64,000 bases of DNA from Lentzea waywayandensis (lineage in GTDB: Bacteria; Actinomycetota; Actinomycetes; Mycobacteriales; Pseudonocardiaceae), in assembly GCF_900115955.1 (NCBI RefSeq), contig NZ_FOYL01000004.1, positions 124,001-188,000 on the forward strand, given 5' to 3'. Made by a program: the position numbers and the translations under genes. Within the stretch, counting starts at the first letter, position 1. Each line of letters starts with the position of its first letter. The notes under the pieces were generated by a model that was not told the DNA's origin, did not search any database, and was given only the letters and a program-made list of their open reading frames with translations. Positions 1-8,521 of this stretch are shown piece by piece.

Positions 1-1
1 G

Positions 2-292
2 AACGTGCTGATGCTGGGCGCCGTGGTCGACACCGAGCTGCTCGCGGTCCACTCGGCGATCCACGACGTGCTGGCGAGCAAGGTCAAGAACCCGAGCGCC
101 TACTACCTGCCGGGCAACTGGGTGCCGCACTGCACGCTCGTCCACGACGTCGACGACGAGGCGATGAAGGCCGCGTTCGCCAAGGTGTTCCCGGTCGAGC
201 CGATCCGCGCGAAGGTCCGCGAGGTGTCGATCGTCGACACTCAGACCGGCGAGATCGACGTGCTCAAGAAGGCCTCCACGGCGCCCCGGTAG
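2..292 (+). CDS. 2'-5' RNA ligase family protein, C-terminal part
   Basis: The reading frame is already open at the window edge, so the N-terminal half lies outside. The visible residues contain an HCTL sequence, which fits the second HxT motif of the LigT/2H phosphoesterase superfamily. The C-terminus, with alternating short strands and an IVDTQTGEI hairpin, also fits the 2'-5' RNA ligase-like fold. Family members act on 2',3'-cyclic or 2'-5' linked phosphates, but the physiological substrate of the actinobacterial members is unknown. The 3' end overlaps the 3' end of the converging hydrolase by 52 bases. The assignment rests on one HxT motif and overall shape. Confidence 0.7.
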   Translation, partial: NVLMLGAVVDTELLAVHSAIHDVLASKVKNPSAYYLPGNWVPHCTLVHDVDDEAMKAAFAKVFPVEPIRAKVREVSIVDTQTGEIDVLKKASTAPR

Positions 293-1005
293 ACCCACGG
301 CGCGGTGGCGTGCACGAGGTGGCCGGCCTCCTCGACGTAGAGGTACCGGCCCCCGGAACGCCGTGCTGCCTCTTCCATCTGGTTCGGCAGCTGACCACCC
401 TTGCCCGCCTCGATGACGAGCGACGGGCACCGCACGGCGTCGATGAGGTCCCAGTACGCGCGCGTGCCCCAGTGGCCCGCGATCTCGTAGAGGTCGTCCA
501 TCTCGGCGATCAGGTGCCAGCCGTCCTCGCGTTCCTCGAAGTACTCGGCGAACACGGGCGAGCCGAAGTACGACGTCACGTGCCCGAGCGACTGGAAAGG
601 CACCGGCCAGGCGTCGAAGAGCCACTTCCACTCGTCGATCGTCCTGCCCCTGTTGTCCGGGGCGAAGTCCTCGACCACAATCGCGCGCACCAGGTCCGGA
701 CGGGCCGCCGCGAGACACCACGCGTGCAGCCCGCCCATGGAGTGCCCTATCACCACGGCGGGCCCGAGGCCTAGTTCTTCGATGGCGGCAGCGGCGTCGG
801 AGACGAAGTCCTCGGTGCGGAACGGTCCCCGCCGCGGGTTTCGGCCGTGCCCGCGCTGGTCGATCCCGACCACGCGACCGAACGGCTTGAGCCACTGCGC
901 GACCGGCCACCAGGCGGTGGCCCTGCTCATCAGACCGTGCAGGAGCAGTACGCCTTGACCCGTTCCGCCGAACTCCACCACCGACACAGGGATGATTAAA
1001 CGCAT
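241..1005 (-). CDS. alpha/beta-fold hydrolase
   Basis: A classic alpha/beta hydrolase of about 254 residues. Near the N-terminus is the oxyanion-hole strand LLHGLMSRATAWW, then the DQRGHGRN turn. The nucleophile elbow is GHSMGG, with Ser as nucleophile, and the late AGHLVHATAP carries the probable catalytic His. No signal peptide is visible, so it is probably a cytosolic esterase, lipase or haloperoxidase-like enzyme of unknown substrate. The frame stays open further upstream, but the ATG at 1005 or the GTG at 987 places the start just before the first beta strand (VSVVEFGG). The start abuts or slightly overlaps the divergent M1 peptidase, leaving almost no room for a promoter. Confidence 0.85.
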   Translation of the reverse strand: MRLIIPVSVVEFGGTGQGVLLLHGLMSRATAWWPVAQWLKPFGRVVGIDQRGHGRNPRRGPFRTEDFVSDAAAAIEELGLGPAVVIGHSMGGLHAWCLAAARPDLVRAIVVEDFAPDNRGRTIDEWKWLFDAWPVPFQSLGHVTSYFGSPVFAEYFEEREDGWHLIAEMDDLYEIAGHWGTRAYWDLIDAVRCPSLVIEAGKGGQLPNQMEEAARRSGGRYLYVEEAGHLVHATAPWVYRGAVEAFLSTSISPV

Positions 1006-2452
1006 GAAGGCCCGCCCGTACCTGATCGCCCTGGTGTTGATCGTGCTCGTCGCTGGTCTGCTCGTCGTGTTCAGAACGCCGAGCAACGACCCGGCGAAGC
1101 AGCAGGAGACGTCACCGGAGGCGGCTGTGGAGGCCGGTGCGGGCGCGGGCGACACGTACTACCCGACGGACGGCAACAGCGGCTACGACGTCACGCTCTA
1201 CGACCTCGCGATCACCTACGAGCCGGGGTCCAGGCAGCTCGACGGCGTCGCTTCCGTCACCGCGACCGCCACCTCCGACCTGTCGCGCTTCAACCTCGAC
1301 CTCGAAGGCCTGAAGGTCAGCGAGGTGAAGGTCGGCGGCCAGCCGGCGAAGTTCGCGCAGGAGGGCGACCACGAGCTCGTGATCACGCCTGCCACCCCGC
1401 TCGCGAAGGGCAGGCCGTTCACCACCGTCGTCACCTACGGCGGCAAGCCCACGACGATCGACGACGCCTCGCTGGGCCGCAGCGGCTGGCAGGTCTCGTC
1501 CACGGGCGGCGCGTTCGCCGCGGGTCAGCCGCACTCGGCGACGACGTGGTTCCCGGCCAACGACACCCCGCGCGACAAGGCGGCGCTGAAGGTCGCGGCC
1601 CGCGTTCCGGACGGCTGGACGGCGATCTCGAACGGCCTCGAAGGCCCTGTGACGCGCGAAGGCGGCTGGACGACGTTCACCTGGTCGGAGGAGACGCCGC
1701 TCGCGACGTACCTGGCCACGGTGGCCATCGACAAGTTCGAGGTGGTGCGCTCCCAGCTGCCGAACGGCACGCCGGTGCTCGACGCGTACGCCCCCGGCAC
1801 GTCCGCCGCCAAGAAGCCGATCCAGGCCCAGGGCCCGGCGATCCTCGCGTACCTGGAGACGAAGTTCGGCCCGTACCCGCAGCGCGCGGCGGGCAGCATC
1901 TGGGTGGCCGACCAGATCGGGTTCTCGCTGGAGACCCAGACCCGGCCGATCTACGCCGCGTGGGCAGACCTGGAGACGGTCGTGCACGAGAACGCCCACC
2001 AGTGGTTCGGCGACTCGGTGTCGATCAAGAACTGGGCGGACATCTGCCTGAACGAGTGCCTCGCCTCCTACGCGCAGTGGCTGTGGCTGGAGAAGGAGGG
2101 CACGGACCTCGACCAGCGCTACCGCGAGGGCGTCGAGCAGCGGCGCGAACGGTCGTCGTTCTGGGCGCCGAAGCTCTACGACATGGGCAAGGGCAACGAG
2201 TTCCGCGGCGTCTACGACAAGGGCCTCATGGGCATGCACGCGCTGCGCAAGACGGTCGGCGACGACGTGTTCTTCAAGGCCCTGCAGTCGTGGACGGCCA
2301 AGCACCGCGACGGCAACGCCACCTGGCCGGAGTTCGAGGAGCACTTCAAGCAGGCCTCCGGGAAACCGCTGGACGGGTTCTTCAAGGCCTGGTTCCGTGA
2401 CTCGGGCATTCCCGACGATCAGTACCTGCTGCCTGTCGGAGTCCGGCGCTAG
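1004..2452 (+). CDS. M1 family metallopeptidase, membrane-anchored
   Basis: A zinc aminopeptidase-like protein of 482 residues; an alternative ATG lies at 992. An N-terminal hydrophobic segment (about residues 5-23) is a signal anchor or uncleaved signal, so the enzyme is exported. An all-beta N-terminal domain follows. The catalytic domain carries HENAH (HExxH, about residues 328-332) and the third zinc ligand Glu in NECLASY about 19 residues later. GFSLETQTRP stands where classical M1 enzymes have GAMEN, as in short bacterial relatives. The enzyme lacks the large C-terminal helical domain of PepN, so it is the compact form. The likely role is trimming of extracytoplasmic peptides; the substrate cannot be read from sequence. 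Confidence 0.88.
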   Translation: MKARPYLIALVLIVLVAGLLVVFRTPSNDPAKQQETSPEAAVEAGAGAGDTYYPTDGNSGYDVTLYDLAITYEPGSRQLDGVASVTATATSDLSRFNLDLEGLKVSEVKVGGQPAKFAQEGDHELVITPATPLAKGRPFTTVVTYGGKPTTIDDASLGRSGWQVSSTGGAFAAGQPHSATTWFPANDTPRDKAALKVAARVPDGWTAISNGLEGPVTREGGWTTFTWSEETPLATYLATVAIDKFEVVRSQLPNGTPVLDAYAPGTSAAKKPIQAQGPAILAYLETKFGPYPQRAAGSIWVADQIGFSLETQTRPIYAAWADLETVVHENAHQWFGDSVSIKNWADICLNECLASYAQWLWLEKEGTDLDQRYREGVEQRRERSSFWAPKLYDMGKGNEFRGVYDKGLMGMHALRKTVGDDVFFKALQSWTAKHRDGNATWPEFEEHFKQASGKPLDGFFKAWFRDSGIPDDQYLLPVGVRR

Positions 2453-2462
2453 AGTCGGTGTC

Positions 2463-2774
2463 ATGGCAGTCGTGAAGATCAACGCGATCAAGGTTCCCGA
2501 GGGCAACGGCCCCGAGCTGGAGAAGCGGTTCGCCGCCCGTCTGGGCGCGGTCGACAACCAGCCCGGCTTCCTCGGCTTCGAGCTCCTGCGCCCGGTCGCG
2601 GGCGAGGACCGCTACTTCGTCGTCACGCACTGGGAGACCGACGAGGCCTTCACCGCGTGGCGCGACGGCGAGGCCGGTGCGGCCGCACACTCCGGTGAGC
2701 GCGCACGGCCCGTGTCGAGCGGTGCCGACCTGCTGGAGTTCGAGGTCGTGCTCGGGAGCAAGCCCAAGCAGTGA
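2463..2774 (+). CDS. mhuD: heme-degrading monooxygenase MhuD
   Basis: A 103-residue ferredoxin-like alpha+beta barrel protein of the antibiotic-biosynthesis-monooxygenase superfamily. It matches the remembered M. tuberculosis MhuD (Rv3592) almost colinearly: it begins MAVVKINAI, and the segments GPELEKRF, GFLGF, YFVVTHWE and LLEFEVVL are all present. The active-site residues of MhuD are conserved: Asn7, Trp66 and the heme-ligand His (His76 here after a one-residue insertion). MhuD cleaves heme to mycobilin without CO release and frees iron. The true start is the ATG at 2463. The gene is coupled by a GTGA overlap to the Sir2 gene. A MhuD a few kilobases from clpC/lsr2 mirrors the mycobacterial neighbourhood. 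Confidence 0.93.
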   Translation: MAVVKINAIKVPEGNGPELEKRFAARLGAVDNQPGFLGFELLRPVAGEDRYFVVTHWETDEAFTAWRDGEAGAAAHSGERARPVSSGADLLEFEVVLGSKPKQ

Positions 2775-3568
2775 TCGACCAGTCCTACGATCAAGCCGCC
2801 GAGCTGATCGCCGGCGCGGACGCCGTGCTCGTCTGCGCCGGTGCCGGCATGGGGGTCGACTCGGGTCTTCCGGACTTCCGCGGCACCGAGGGCTTCTGGC
2901 GGGCGTATCCGCCCTACGAGCGCCTCGGGCTGAAGTTCGAGGAGATCGCCGACCCCGTGCACTTCGCCGACGATCCCGCGCTGGCGTGGGGTTTCTACGG
3001 CCACCGGCTCAGCCTGTACCGCGAAACGGTGCCACACGAGGGTTTCGCCGTTCTGCGGTCGTGGGGTGCGCGCGCCTTCACGTCCAATGTGGACGGCCAG
3101 TTCCAGAAGGCGGGCTTCACCGACGTCGCCGAGGTCCACGGTTCGATCCACCACGCCCAGTGCGTGGAACCGTGCACCGACGAGATCTGGGAGTGCTCGT
3201 CCGACGTCACCGTCGATCCGTCGACGATGCGCGCGGTGGGCTCGTTGCCTTCGTGCCCGAACTGCGGCGGGCTGGCGCGGCCCAACATCCTGATGTTCGG
3301 TGACTGGGGCTGGGTGCCGCATCGCAGCCAGCAGCAGCTGGACGCGCTGACGGAGTGGCGTCGTGCGCAGCGCAAGCTGGTCGTGATCGAGATCGGCGCC
3401 GGTACCGCCGTGCCGACCGTGCGGCGTCAGGCCGAGCTGGCGAGCGCGGCGTCCGGTTCGCTGATCAGGATCAACACCCGCGAGCCCGCGGTGCGGCACG
3501 GCCGAGGCGTGTCGCTGCAGGTGGGCGCCTTGGAGGCCCTCACAGCCTTGGCACGACGAACTGCGTGA
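2771..3568 (+). CDS. Sir2 family NAD-dependent protein deacylase
   Basis: A sirtuin of 265 residues. The NAD-binding N-terminus reads CAGAGMGVDSGLPDFRG. The catalytic His is in EVHGSIHH. The zinc-finger Cys pairs come from the QCVEPC/WEC region and CPNCGG, followed by RPNILMFGDWGW. The family's late GTSxxVxP loop is replaced by IGAGTAVPTVRR, a variant NAD-binding loop seen in a subset of bacterial sirtuins. It should remove acyl groups from lysines, consuming NAD, in the cytosol. The GTG start overlaps the mhuD stop, so the two are co-translated. Its last 29 bases overlap the converging EEP gene. Confidence 0.9.
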   Translation: MIDQSYDQAAELIAGADAVLVCAGAGMGVDSGLPDFRGTEGFWRAYPPYERLGLKFEEIADPVHFADDPALAWGFYGHRLSLYRETVPHEGFAVLRSWGARAFTSNVDGQFQKAGFTDVAEVHGSIHHAQCVEPCTDEIWECSSDVTVDPSTMRAVGSLPSCPNCGGLARPNILMFGDWGWVPHRSQQQLDALTEWRRAQRKLVVIEIGAGTAVPTVRRQAELASAASGSLIRINTREPAVRHGRGVSLQVGALEALTALARRTA

Positions 3569-4562
3569 CGACGGCCCGGTGATCGCTGCCGGGCACGTCG
3601 AACACGTCCACCGTGTCCACCAGGACCTTCGAGTCCACCAGCACGTGGTCGATGGTGACCGGCGGCGGCCAGAACCCGCTGTCGGAGGGCCAGGTGTGGA
3701 TCAGTCCCTTGCCGACCTGGTCGGCGGCGTCGACGTAGCCCTTGTTCAGCAGCCGGGTGAGGCCGACGTGGTCGAGCGTGGCGTTGAAGTCGCCCGCCAG
3801 CACCCGGATCGCACCGGTCGAGTCGGGCGACGGCAGCCCGGCGAGCTCACGTTGCCACGCCTCCGGCCCGGCGGTGACGACCGGCGGCAACGGGTGCACC
3901 GAGACGACCTCGATGTCCTTGCCCGGCAGGTCCACCAGCGCCCCGGCCTGCTGCAACGTGCCCGGCGGCGTCAGATTCCGCCGCGTGAGCGGGAACTTCG
4001 AGGCGAGCCCGCTGCCGGAGCCACCCGGTTCGGCCAGGAAGACCCGGTTGGGCAGCACCTGGTTCAGCCCGGCCCGTTCGAGGTCGCGCACCATCTCCGG
4101 CGTCAGCTCCTGCATCGCGAGGATGTCGATGCCGCGCTTCCTGACCTCCTGGACGATGAACGGCGCGTCCGCGATGCCGGTGAGCAGGTTTGCGGTCATC
4201 AGCCTGACCTGCTGCCCCACCCCGTTGGCCCGCGCGTCGGGGAACGCCCGCGGCGCCACGTTCGCGACCAGCACGATCCCCACGAGCGTCATCGTCAGCC
4301 CGACGACCCACCTCTTGCGGAACAACGCCAGCAACCCGACGAGCAGGCCGACGACGGCGATGTACGGGGTCAGCGACGTCGCGGCGATCATGTACCGCGA
4401 CCCGTCGATGCCGAGCAGCCTGACCAGCGCCGCCGCGACGAACGCGATCGCGCTCAGGACCAGCAAGAACGTGGCGATCCCGCTCCTGGCCGGCTTCACC
4501 TCGGTGGTGGCCACGCCGTGCAGTGTGCCCGAACGCGCGTCGGTCTCCGGTGTGGTGCTCAC
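3540..4562 (-). CDS. endonuclease/exonuclease/phosphatase family membrane protein
   Basis: A 340-residue protein. Its N-terminus has three closely spaced hydrophobic helices (about residues 28-115, with an RKRW loop). The C-terminal catalytic domain is of the DNase I-like EEP fold: MTANLL, an AMQELTPEM segment with the metal-binding Glu, AGDFNATLDH, IDHVLVD and GSDHRAV. With this topology the catalytic domain is probably on the outer face. The substrate (nucleic acid, phospholipid or phosphoinositide) is not determined. The gene converges on the Sir2 gene with a short tail overlap and stands alone transcriptionally. Confidence 0.85.
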   Translation of the reverse strand: MSTTPETDARSGTLHGVATTEVKPARSGIATFLLVLSAIAFVAAALVRLLGIDGSRYMIAATSLTPYIAVVGLLVGLLALFRKRWVVGLTMTLVGIVLVANVAPRAFPDARANGVGQQVRLMTANLLTGIADAPFIVQEVRKRGIDILAMQELTPEMVRDLERAGLNQVLPNRVFLAEPGGSGSGLASKFPLTRRNLTPPGTLQQAGALVDLPGKDIEVVSVHPLPPVVTAGPEAWQRELAGLPSPDSTGAIRVLAGDFNATLDHVGLTRLLNKGYVDAADQVGKGLIHTWPSDSGFWPPPVTIDHVLVDSKVLVDTVDVFDVPGSDHRAVVTQFVVPRL

Positions 4563-4657
4563 ACCCGAATGGACGGCCGGCGCCCCACTCCCGTTGCCCG
4601 CGAAAAATTGTCAGACCCCTCCGCCATGCTGATTCCAACCGACTCAGAGGGGGCCCG

Positions 4658-5290
4658 ATGGGAGCCAAGGACTGGATGCTCTTCTACGCATCCGACGACG
4701 TCAGCAAGGTGCTGCGGGCAGCGCCGAAGATCGACCGCGAGGCCACCACGGCCTTCGTGCAACGCCTCTACCCGTCCCACGACATTCGCCCGATCGAGGA
4801 CGGCAACCTCCACTACGGCAACCCGCCCGAAGGCAAGATCTACGCCGGCGTCTTCGAGGGCCTGTCGATCATCTGCACGTGGGACGCGGCCGGCGACTCC
4901 TACACAGACCTGCCAGAACAGTTCGTCAGCGAGGCCGCGGGCCGCACCCTCTACCTGCACGCGATGCACAGCGTCGTCGACTTCTTCTCCTACGCCATCT
5001 GGGAACCGGACGGCACAGTGCGCCGCGCGTACAGCCTCTCCCCCGACAGCGGCGTGATCGCCGACGTGGGCACGCCCCTGCCGTTCGAGGAGAAGTACCT
5101 GGCAGGCGACCCGGAGTTCCTCGAGTCCCTGGACTCCGACGACGAGTACCCGTTCCGCTTCCACCCGCTCGACCTGGCAGAAGCCGCCCTGCGCGCACTG
5201 TTCGGCTTCAACTACGAGGGCGTCTACGAGGACGACGACCCGGAGCTGGAGGACGTCGTGCTGACGGGCTACGCCGTGACGCCGCGCTGA
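4658..5290 (+). CDS. DUF6928 family protein
   Basis: A 210-residue protein with no signal or membrane segment. It begins MGAKDWMLFYAS, which I recognise as typical of the actinobacterial DUF6928 family. The rest is acidic, with clusters such as LDSDDEYPF and YEDDDPELED near the C-terminus. No catalytic motif is evident and the function is unknown. The ATG at 4658 is preceded by a strong purine-rich site (AGAGGGGG), which decides the start over an upstream in-frame ATG. It is a single-gene unit divergent from the EEP gene, and the decayed fragment downstream converges on it with a 22-base overlap. Confidence 0.75.
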   Translation: MGAKDWMLFYASDDVSKVLRAAPKIDREATTAFVQRLYPSHDIRPIEDGNLHYGNPPEGKIYAGVFEGLSIICTWDAAGDSYTDLPEQFVSEAAGRTLYLHAMHSVVDFFSYAIWEPDGTVRRAYSLSPDSGVIADVGTPLPFEEKYLAGDPEFLESLDSDDEYPFRFHPLDLAEAALRALFGFNYEGVYEDDDPELEDVVLTGYAVTPR

Positions 5291-5565
5291 CTGCCGGGAA
5301 CGAGCCTGAGGAGACCTAGGATCGCGTCAACGACGTCGACGGTGAACGCCACGTACGCGTGGTTCACGGACGCCGGCAGCCGCAGTGGCATCCACGGCAG
5401 CCGGTCCTCGCCCTCGACGGTGTGCGGCATCTCGCCTTCCGCGAGAAGTCCAGCGTGCAGTCGAACCTCGACCCCGACGCCTGTCCGAGCCACTTGAGCC
5501 CGTCCCCTACCGGCACGTCTGTCCGCGACCGCGCCGCCGAGGCTCTCGAGGCCGAAGGAGTCCAT
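5269..5565 (-). pseudogene. decayed gene fragment beside the membrane-anchored protein
   Basis: An open frame of 98 codons starts two bases after the stop of the upstream membrane-anchored protein. Only its second half looks like protein: LPWMPLRLPASVNHAYVAF, then VDVVDAILGLL. The latter resembles the VVDVIVGLLDRMPG end of the upstream gene and VDMILERLD at 8650. In the first half the plausible coding signal is in another frame (GDGLKWLGQASGSRFDCTLD), which suggests a frameshift near 5440-5470. I read it as a frameshifted, truncated relative of that end segment, or of an unrelated gene. It could instead be a fast-evolving small protein. Confidence 0.4.
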
Positions 5566-5567
5566 CG

Positions 5568-6407
5568 TCAGACGGTCGCGGCCGGGTGCCGCGGCCGCGC
5601 GCCGGGCATGCGGTCGAGCAGACCGACGATGACGTCGACCACGCCCATCAGCTCATCGGGCTGGACTGGGCGGAACACCAACAGGTAGACGAAGCCGGAC
5701 TCGAAGGTCAGCGACATCCCCTTCGCCCAGAGGGGAAGGCTCTCCTCGTGGTCGAGGAGCCAGTGCAACGCGTCGAAGTTCAACTCCCTGGCCGCCGCCG
5801 CGGGGTCGCTGCCGTACGCGGAGAACTCCTGGTCCATCGGCGGCTGCAACGGCACCGGCCGCCACTCGGCGCCGTCGCGTTTCGCGGTCTCCGGCTCGTA
5901 GCCGACGATCTGCTTCCACACCGCCTCGAGTTGGCCGGGCGACAACGGCTGTCCGGTGTTGACGCTGTACTTGTTCGGCCGCGTGACCTTCAGCGGAGCC
6001 AGGCGAGCGGTGGCGATCTCGATGCGGTGCTCGTGCATCCAGCGCACCCCCAAGCCGCGGTTGTCGTAGCGAACAGACGCCTCGGTCACCCGCACGTGCC
6101 ACTGGCCGCGCTGGAAGTCCAGCGACAGGTCGAACTGCCGCTTGGATCGGAGTGCGATCGAGAACTCGTTCTCGAACGGCTTCCGCAACTCGGCCGTCCA
6201 CATGCCTGCCTCGTCAGGACCGAGCACGTTGCCGCCGAGTCGCTGTGCCAGCGGGGTCAGCGCGGCGATCTGCGCGTCGCGGGCCTTCGCGTGGTTGCGG
6301 AACTGGAGCCAGCGCCGCACGACCATGAACACGATCATGACGGCGAAGGCGGTCAAGACCAGAGGACTGAGCAGGTAGTCGGTCACCCACAGCTTCAGAA
6401 GATCCAT
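5568..6407 (-). CDS. membrane-anchored protein of a type VII secretion-like locus
   Basis: A 279-residue protein. One N-terminal membrane segment (about residues 12-30) is followed by a positively charged RRWLQFRNHAKAR stretch, so the bulk is probably cytosolic. The soluble part contains SLDFQRGQWHVRVTEAS, closely matched by LTLDFQRGPWHVRLTEAC in the 177-residue protein at 8650-9183. The two are paralogs flanking the YbaB/EspC/WXG genes. I do not recognise a named family. It is the last intact gene of a minus-strand unit, two bases after the WXG-type gene, so probably co-translated. A role linked to the WXG-type substrate is inference from context only. Confidence 0.65.
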   Translation of the reverse strand: MDLLKLWVTDYLLSPLVLTAFAVMIVFMVVRRWLQFRNHAKARDAQIAALTPLAQRLGGNVLGPDEAGMWTAELRKPFENEFSIALRSKRQFDLSLDFQRGQWHVRVTEASVRYDNRGLGVRWMHEHRIEIATARLAPLKVTRPNKYSVNTGQPLSPGQLEAVWKQIVGYEPETAKRDGAEWRPVPLQPPMDQEFSAYGSDPAAAARELNFDALHWLLDHEESLPLWAKGMSLTFESGFVYLLVFRPVQPDELMGVVDVIVGLLDRMPGARPRHPAATV

Positions 6408-6409
6408 GA

Positions 6410-7537
6410 TCAGAGGTCCAGATACCCTTCAATGCGCTGCTTCGAATGATCGGTTCCGGTCTCGCGGGACTCGGCGGCCTGCTCTCGCAGGGACTCGTTT
6501 CGCGCGCCCTTCTCGTGGGCGGGGTTCACCTGAGCCAGGACCTCGTTGCCGACGGCGTCGAGCATCGACTTCCCGAATCCCTGTTTCATGCGCTCGCCGA
6601 CGATGCCCTCGTGGCTGTTCATCCTGGTGAGCGGGTTGCTCCTGAACGTCTCCCACTTCGTCTTGCCGAAGAGCGCGTCGGTCGCTTCCTGGCTCCGGAC
6701 CTTCTTGTCCGCCATGGCCTTCTTGAAGCCGGTACCGAGGTTCTTCGCCTTGGTCGCCAGGGTGCGCAGGAAGTCCATGATTTTGGTCAGCAGCTGACGC
6801 AGCTTCGCGACGATGCGCGACACCCTGCTCGCGGTGGAGGCCACGCGAACGCCGGTCGCGGCACCCGCGGCGGCCGTTGAAGCACCACAACTCGGCACGG
6901 CAGCGGCGAGCGCCGGGATCCAGATCATGATCAACCACGTGATCAGCTCGGAGAGGATCGCCTTGATGACGTCCTCGATCACCTGCATGACCATGGACGA
7001 CATCATCAGCAGCTCGGCGAGCTCACCCGCCTGGCCCGCGACTCCGTCGATGCCGTGAGCGAACTCGCCCAGCTTCGTCGCGGCAGACTCCGAGGCACTG
7101 CCACCCCAGGACGTCACGGTGGTCTGCAGATCCTCGGTGAACCTCGTGCTGAGGTCGGAGATGCCCTGGGCGATCGCCCCGAAGTTCTCGCCCGCCTGCT
7201 GCAACGCCGGACCGTCACCACTGACGAAGTGGATCGCGTCTTCGAGCGGCTGCACCACGCTGATCAGGAAGTTGAGGCCCTGCCCGACCAGCCAGCCGAT
7301 CGGGTCCATCACCATGCCCTGGCCGAACTCGACGACCGACGTGACCAGCGCGCTGCCTTCGGAGGTCAGCCCTGCGATGCCTCCGGTGTCGCCCGCTTTG
7401 CCCGCGGCCTCCTTGGCCTTGACGAAGTTGCCCCAGATCGGGGCGTTCTCCTCCGCCTTCTGCCCGAGGGTCTTCTCCCCGACGGTGACCTTGACCTGCG
7501 TGTCGCCACTTCCGGCCGTGTAGTCCTGTTCCGCCAT
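6410..7537 (-). CDS. WXG-like putative type VII secretion substrate
   Basis: A 375-residue protein built like long actinobacterial WXG100-superfamily proteins. The helical N-terminal half contains a SWGG turn near residue 144. A very hydrophobic block (about residues 177-220, LITWLIMIWIPALAAAV) follows, then a basic, helical C-terminal tail rich in Lys, Arg and Gln. No recognisable toxin domain is present, so it is not obviously a polymorphic toxin. It lies immediately downstream of an EspC-like gene, which supports export by or association with an ESX-type system. No ESX core gene (EccA-E) is in the window. Family placement is by architecture, not by a specific motif. Confidence 0.65.
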   Translation of the reverse strand: MAEQDYTAGSGDTQVKVTVGEKTLGQKAEENAPIWGNFVKAKEAAGKAGDTGGIAGLTSEGSALVTSVVEFGQGMVMDPIGWLVGQGLNFLISVVQPLEDAIHFVSGDGPALQQAGENFGAIAQGISDLSTRFTEDLQTTVTSWGGSASESAATKLGEFAHGIDGVAGQAGELAELLMMSSMVMQVIEDVIKAILSELITWLIMIWIPALAAAVPSCGASTAAAGAATGVRVASTASRVSRIVAKLRQLLTKIMDFLRTLATKAKNLGTGFKKAMADKKVRSQEATDALFGKTKWETFRSNPLTRMNSHEGIVGERMKQGFGKSMLDAVGNEVLAQVNPAHEKGARNESLREQAAESRETGTDHSKQRIEGYLDL

Positions 7538-7544
7538 GCCGGCC

Positions 7545-7859
7545 CTATCCCCTCTCGACCTGGATGCCGTCGAGGATCTTCTTCAGGGCCTCTTCCTGGT
7601 CCGCGTAGCCCTTCGCGGTGTCGCGGAACTTCTCCACACCGGAGTCCAGCCCGTCCGTCATGGCGGTGAGCGTGTCCTGCAGGTCGCTGAGCATCTGCGT
7701 GTACTGCTGCTTCACGAAGATGCCGACCACGCCCCACGACTTGTCGCCGACGTCGGACTTGTCGACCAGACCGGTGACCTCACCGGCGAAACCGCGATGG
7801 CCCTGGAGCTTGTCGGCGTACTGCCGCAGCTCTTCGGGGTTGACGCTGAACCCGCTCAC
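7545..7859 (-). CDS. EspC-like type VII secretion-associated protein
   Basis: A 104-residue helical protein beginning MSGFSVNPEELRQYADKL, the typical opening of the EspC/DUF2580 family. The ESX-1 protein EspC is co-secreted with ESX substrates. There is a helix-turn-helix hairpin shape with no signal peptide or membrane segment. The GTG start overlaps the stop of the upstream YbaB-like gene (GTGA), and the WXG-type gene follows after 7 bases. The order YbaB-like, EspC-like, WXG-like is common in actinomycetes. The function beyond ESX association is not known. Confidence 0.8.
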   Translation of the reverse strand: MSGFSVNPEELRQYADKLQGHRGFAGEVTGLVDKSDVGDKSWGVVGIFVKQQYTQMLSDLQDTLTAMTDGLDSGVEKFRDTAKGYADQEEALKKILDGIQVERG

Positions 7860-8521
7860 CGGCCGTCCTCGTCGTCGTAGAGGTTCAGGAACTTGCCGTC
7901 CTGTTTGGGCGGAGTGGCGGGCGGCTGCGGTGACCTGTCGTTCCAGGCGTTGCCGCGCATGATGTTCTGGTCGGAGAAGTCGTCCTGCGGCTCCGGTGCG
8001 GGCGGGCGCGGCGGAGCGGGCGGCTGCCGGACCGGGCCCGCGTTCTGGGGCGGCGGAGGCATCGGCCGGGCGGGAGGCATCGGCGGGCGAGGCGGTGCCG
8101 CGGGGGCGGTCTCCTCGGTCCTCACGGCGCGGAGTTCCTCTTTGGACATTCCGAAGAGCTGCGCCTGGGTTTCGAGAACCTGGTCGGACAGCTTCATGTC
8201 GTCGCCGATCGCGCCCTCCACGATGCCGGCCTGGCGGCGAGCAGCCTCGGCGACGGCCTTCTGCAGCGTCGACATCAGTTCGGCGGCGAGGGCGTGCGGT
8301 GGCCGGCGCATCGCCTGGTCGGTCAACCGGATGTCCTTGATGCTGCCGGACGGACCCGCCACCACCGTCACGGCGCGGTCGGCCGAGGTGGCGACCGCTT
8401 CGAGTTCGGTGAGTTGTTGCCGCATCTCGCCGACCTTCGCGAACTGCTGGTCAACGTGCTGCATCTGAGACTGGAACCGCTCGAACTGAGCGACCAACTG
8501 CTCGAACGCCGCCGACGGCAC
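7856..8521 (-). CDS. YbaB/EbfC family nucleoid-associated protein
   Basis: A 221-residue protein. The first 120 residues have the YbaB/EbfC pattern: a long coiled helix (LVAQFERFQSQMQHVDQQF), a beta region around VTVVAGPSGSIKDIRL, then a helix with LMSTLQKAVAEAA. The remainder is a Pro-rich, acidic, disordered tail that ends LYDDEDGR. YbaB proteins bind DNA as dimers; the tailed actinobacterial forms usually sit beside WXG/ESX genes, as here. The GTG at 8521 is chosen because AGGAGGAGG lies five bases upstream. It is the first gene of the YbaB-EspC-WXG-membrane protein unit. Confidence 0.78.
   Translation of the reverse strand: MPSAAFEQLVAQFERFQSQMQHVDQQFAKVGEMRQQLTELEAVATSADRAVTVVAGPSGSIKDIRLTDQAMRRPPHALAAELMSTLQKAVAEAARRQAGIVEGAIGDDMKLSDQVLETQAQLFGMSKEELRAVRTEETAPAAPPRPPMPPARPMPPPPQNAGPVRQPPAPPRPPAPEPQDDFSDQNIMRGNAWNDRSPQPPATPPKQDGKFLNLYDDEDGR

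Noticed and set aside
3579..5057. A 492-codon plus-strand frame across the EEP gene and DUF6928
   Set aside because: Arg/His/Asp-rich antisense shadow; the two real genes account for the signal.
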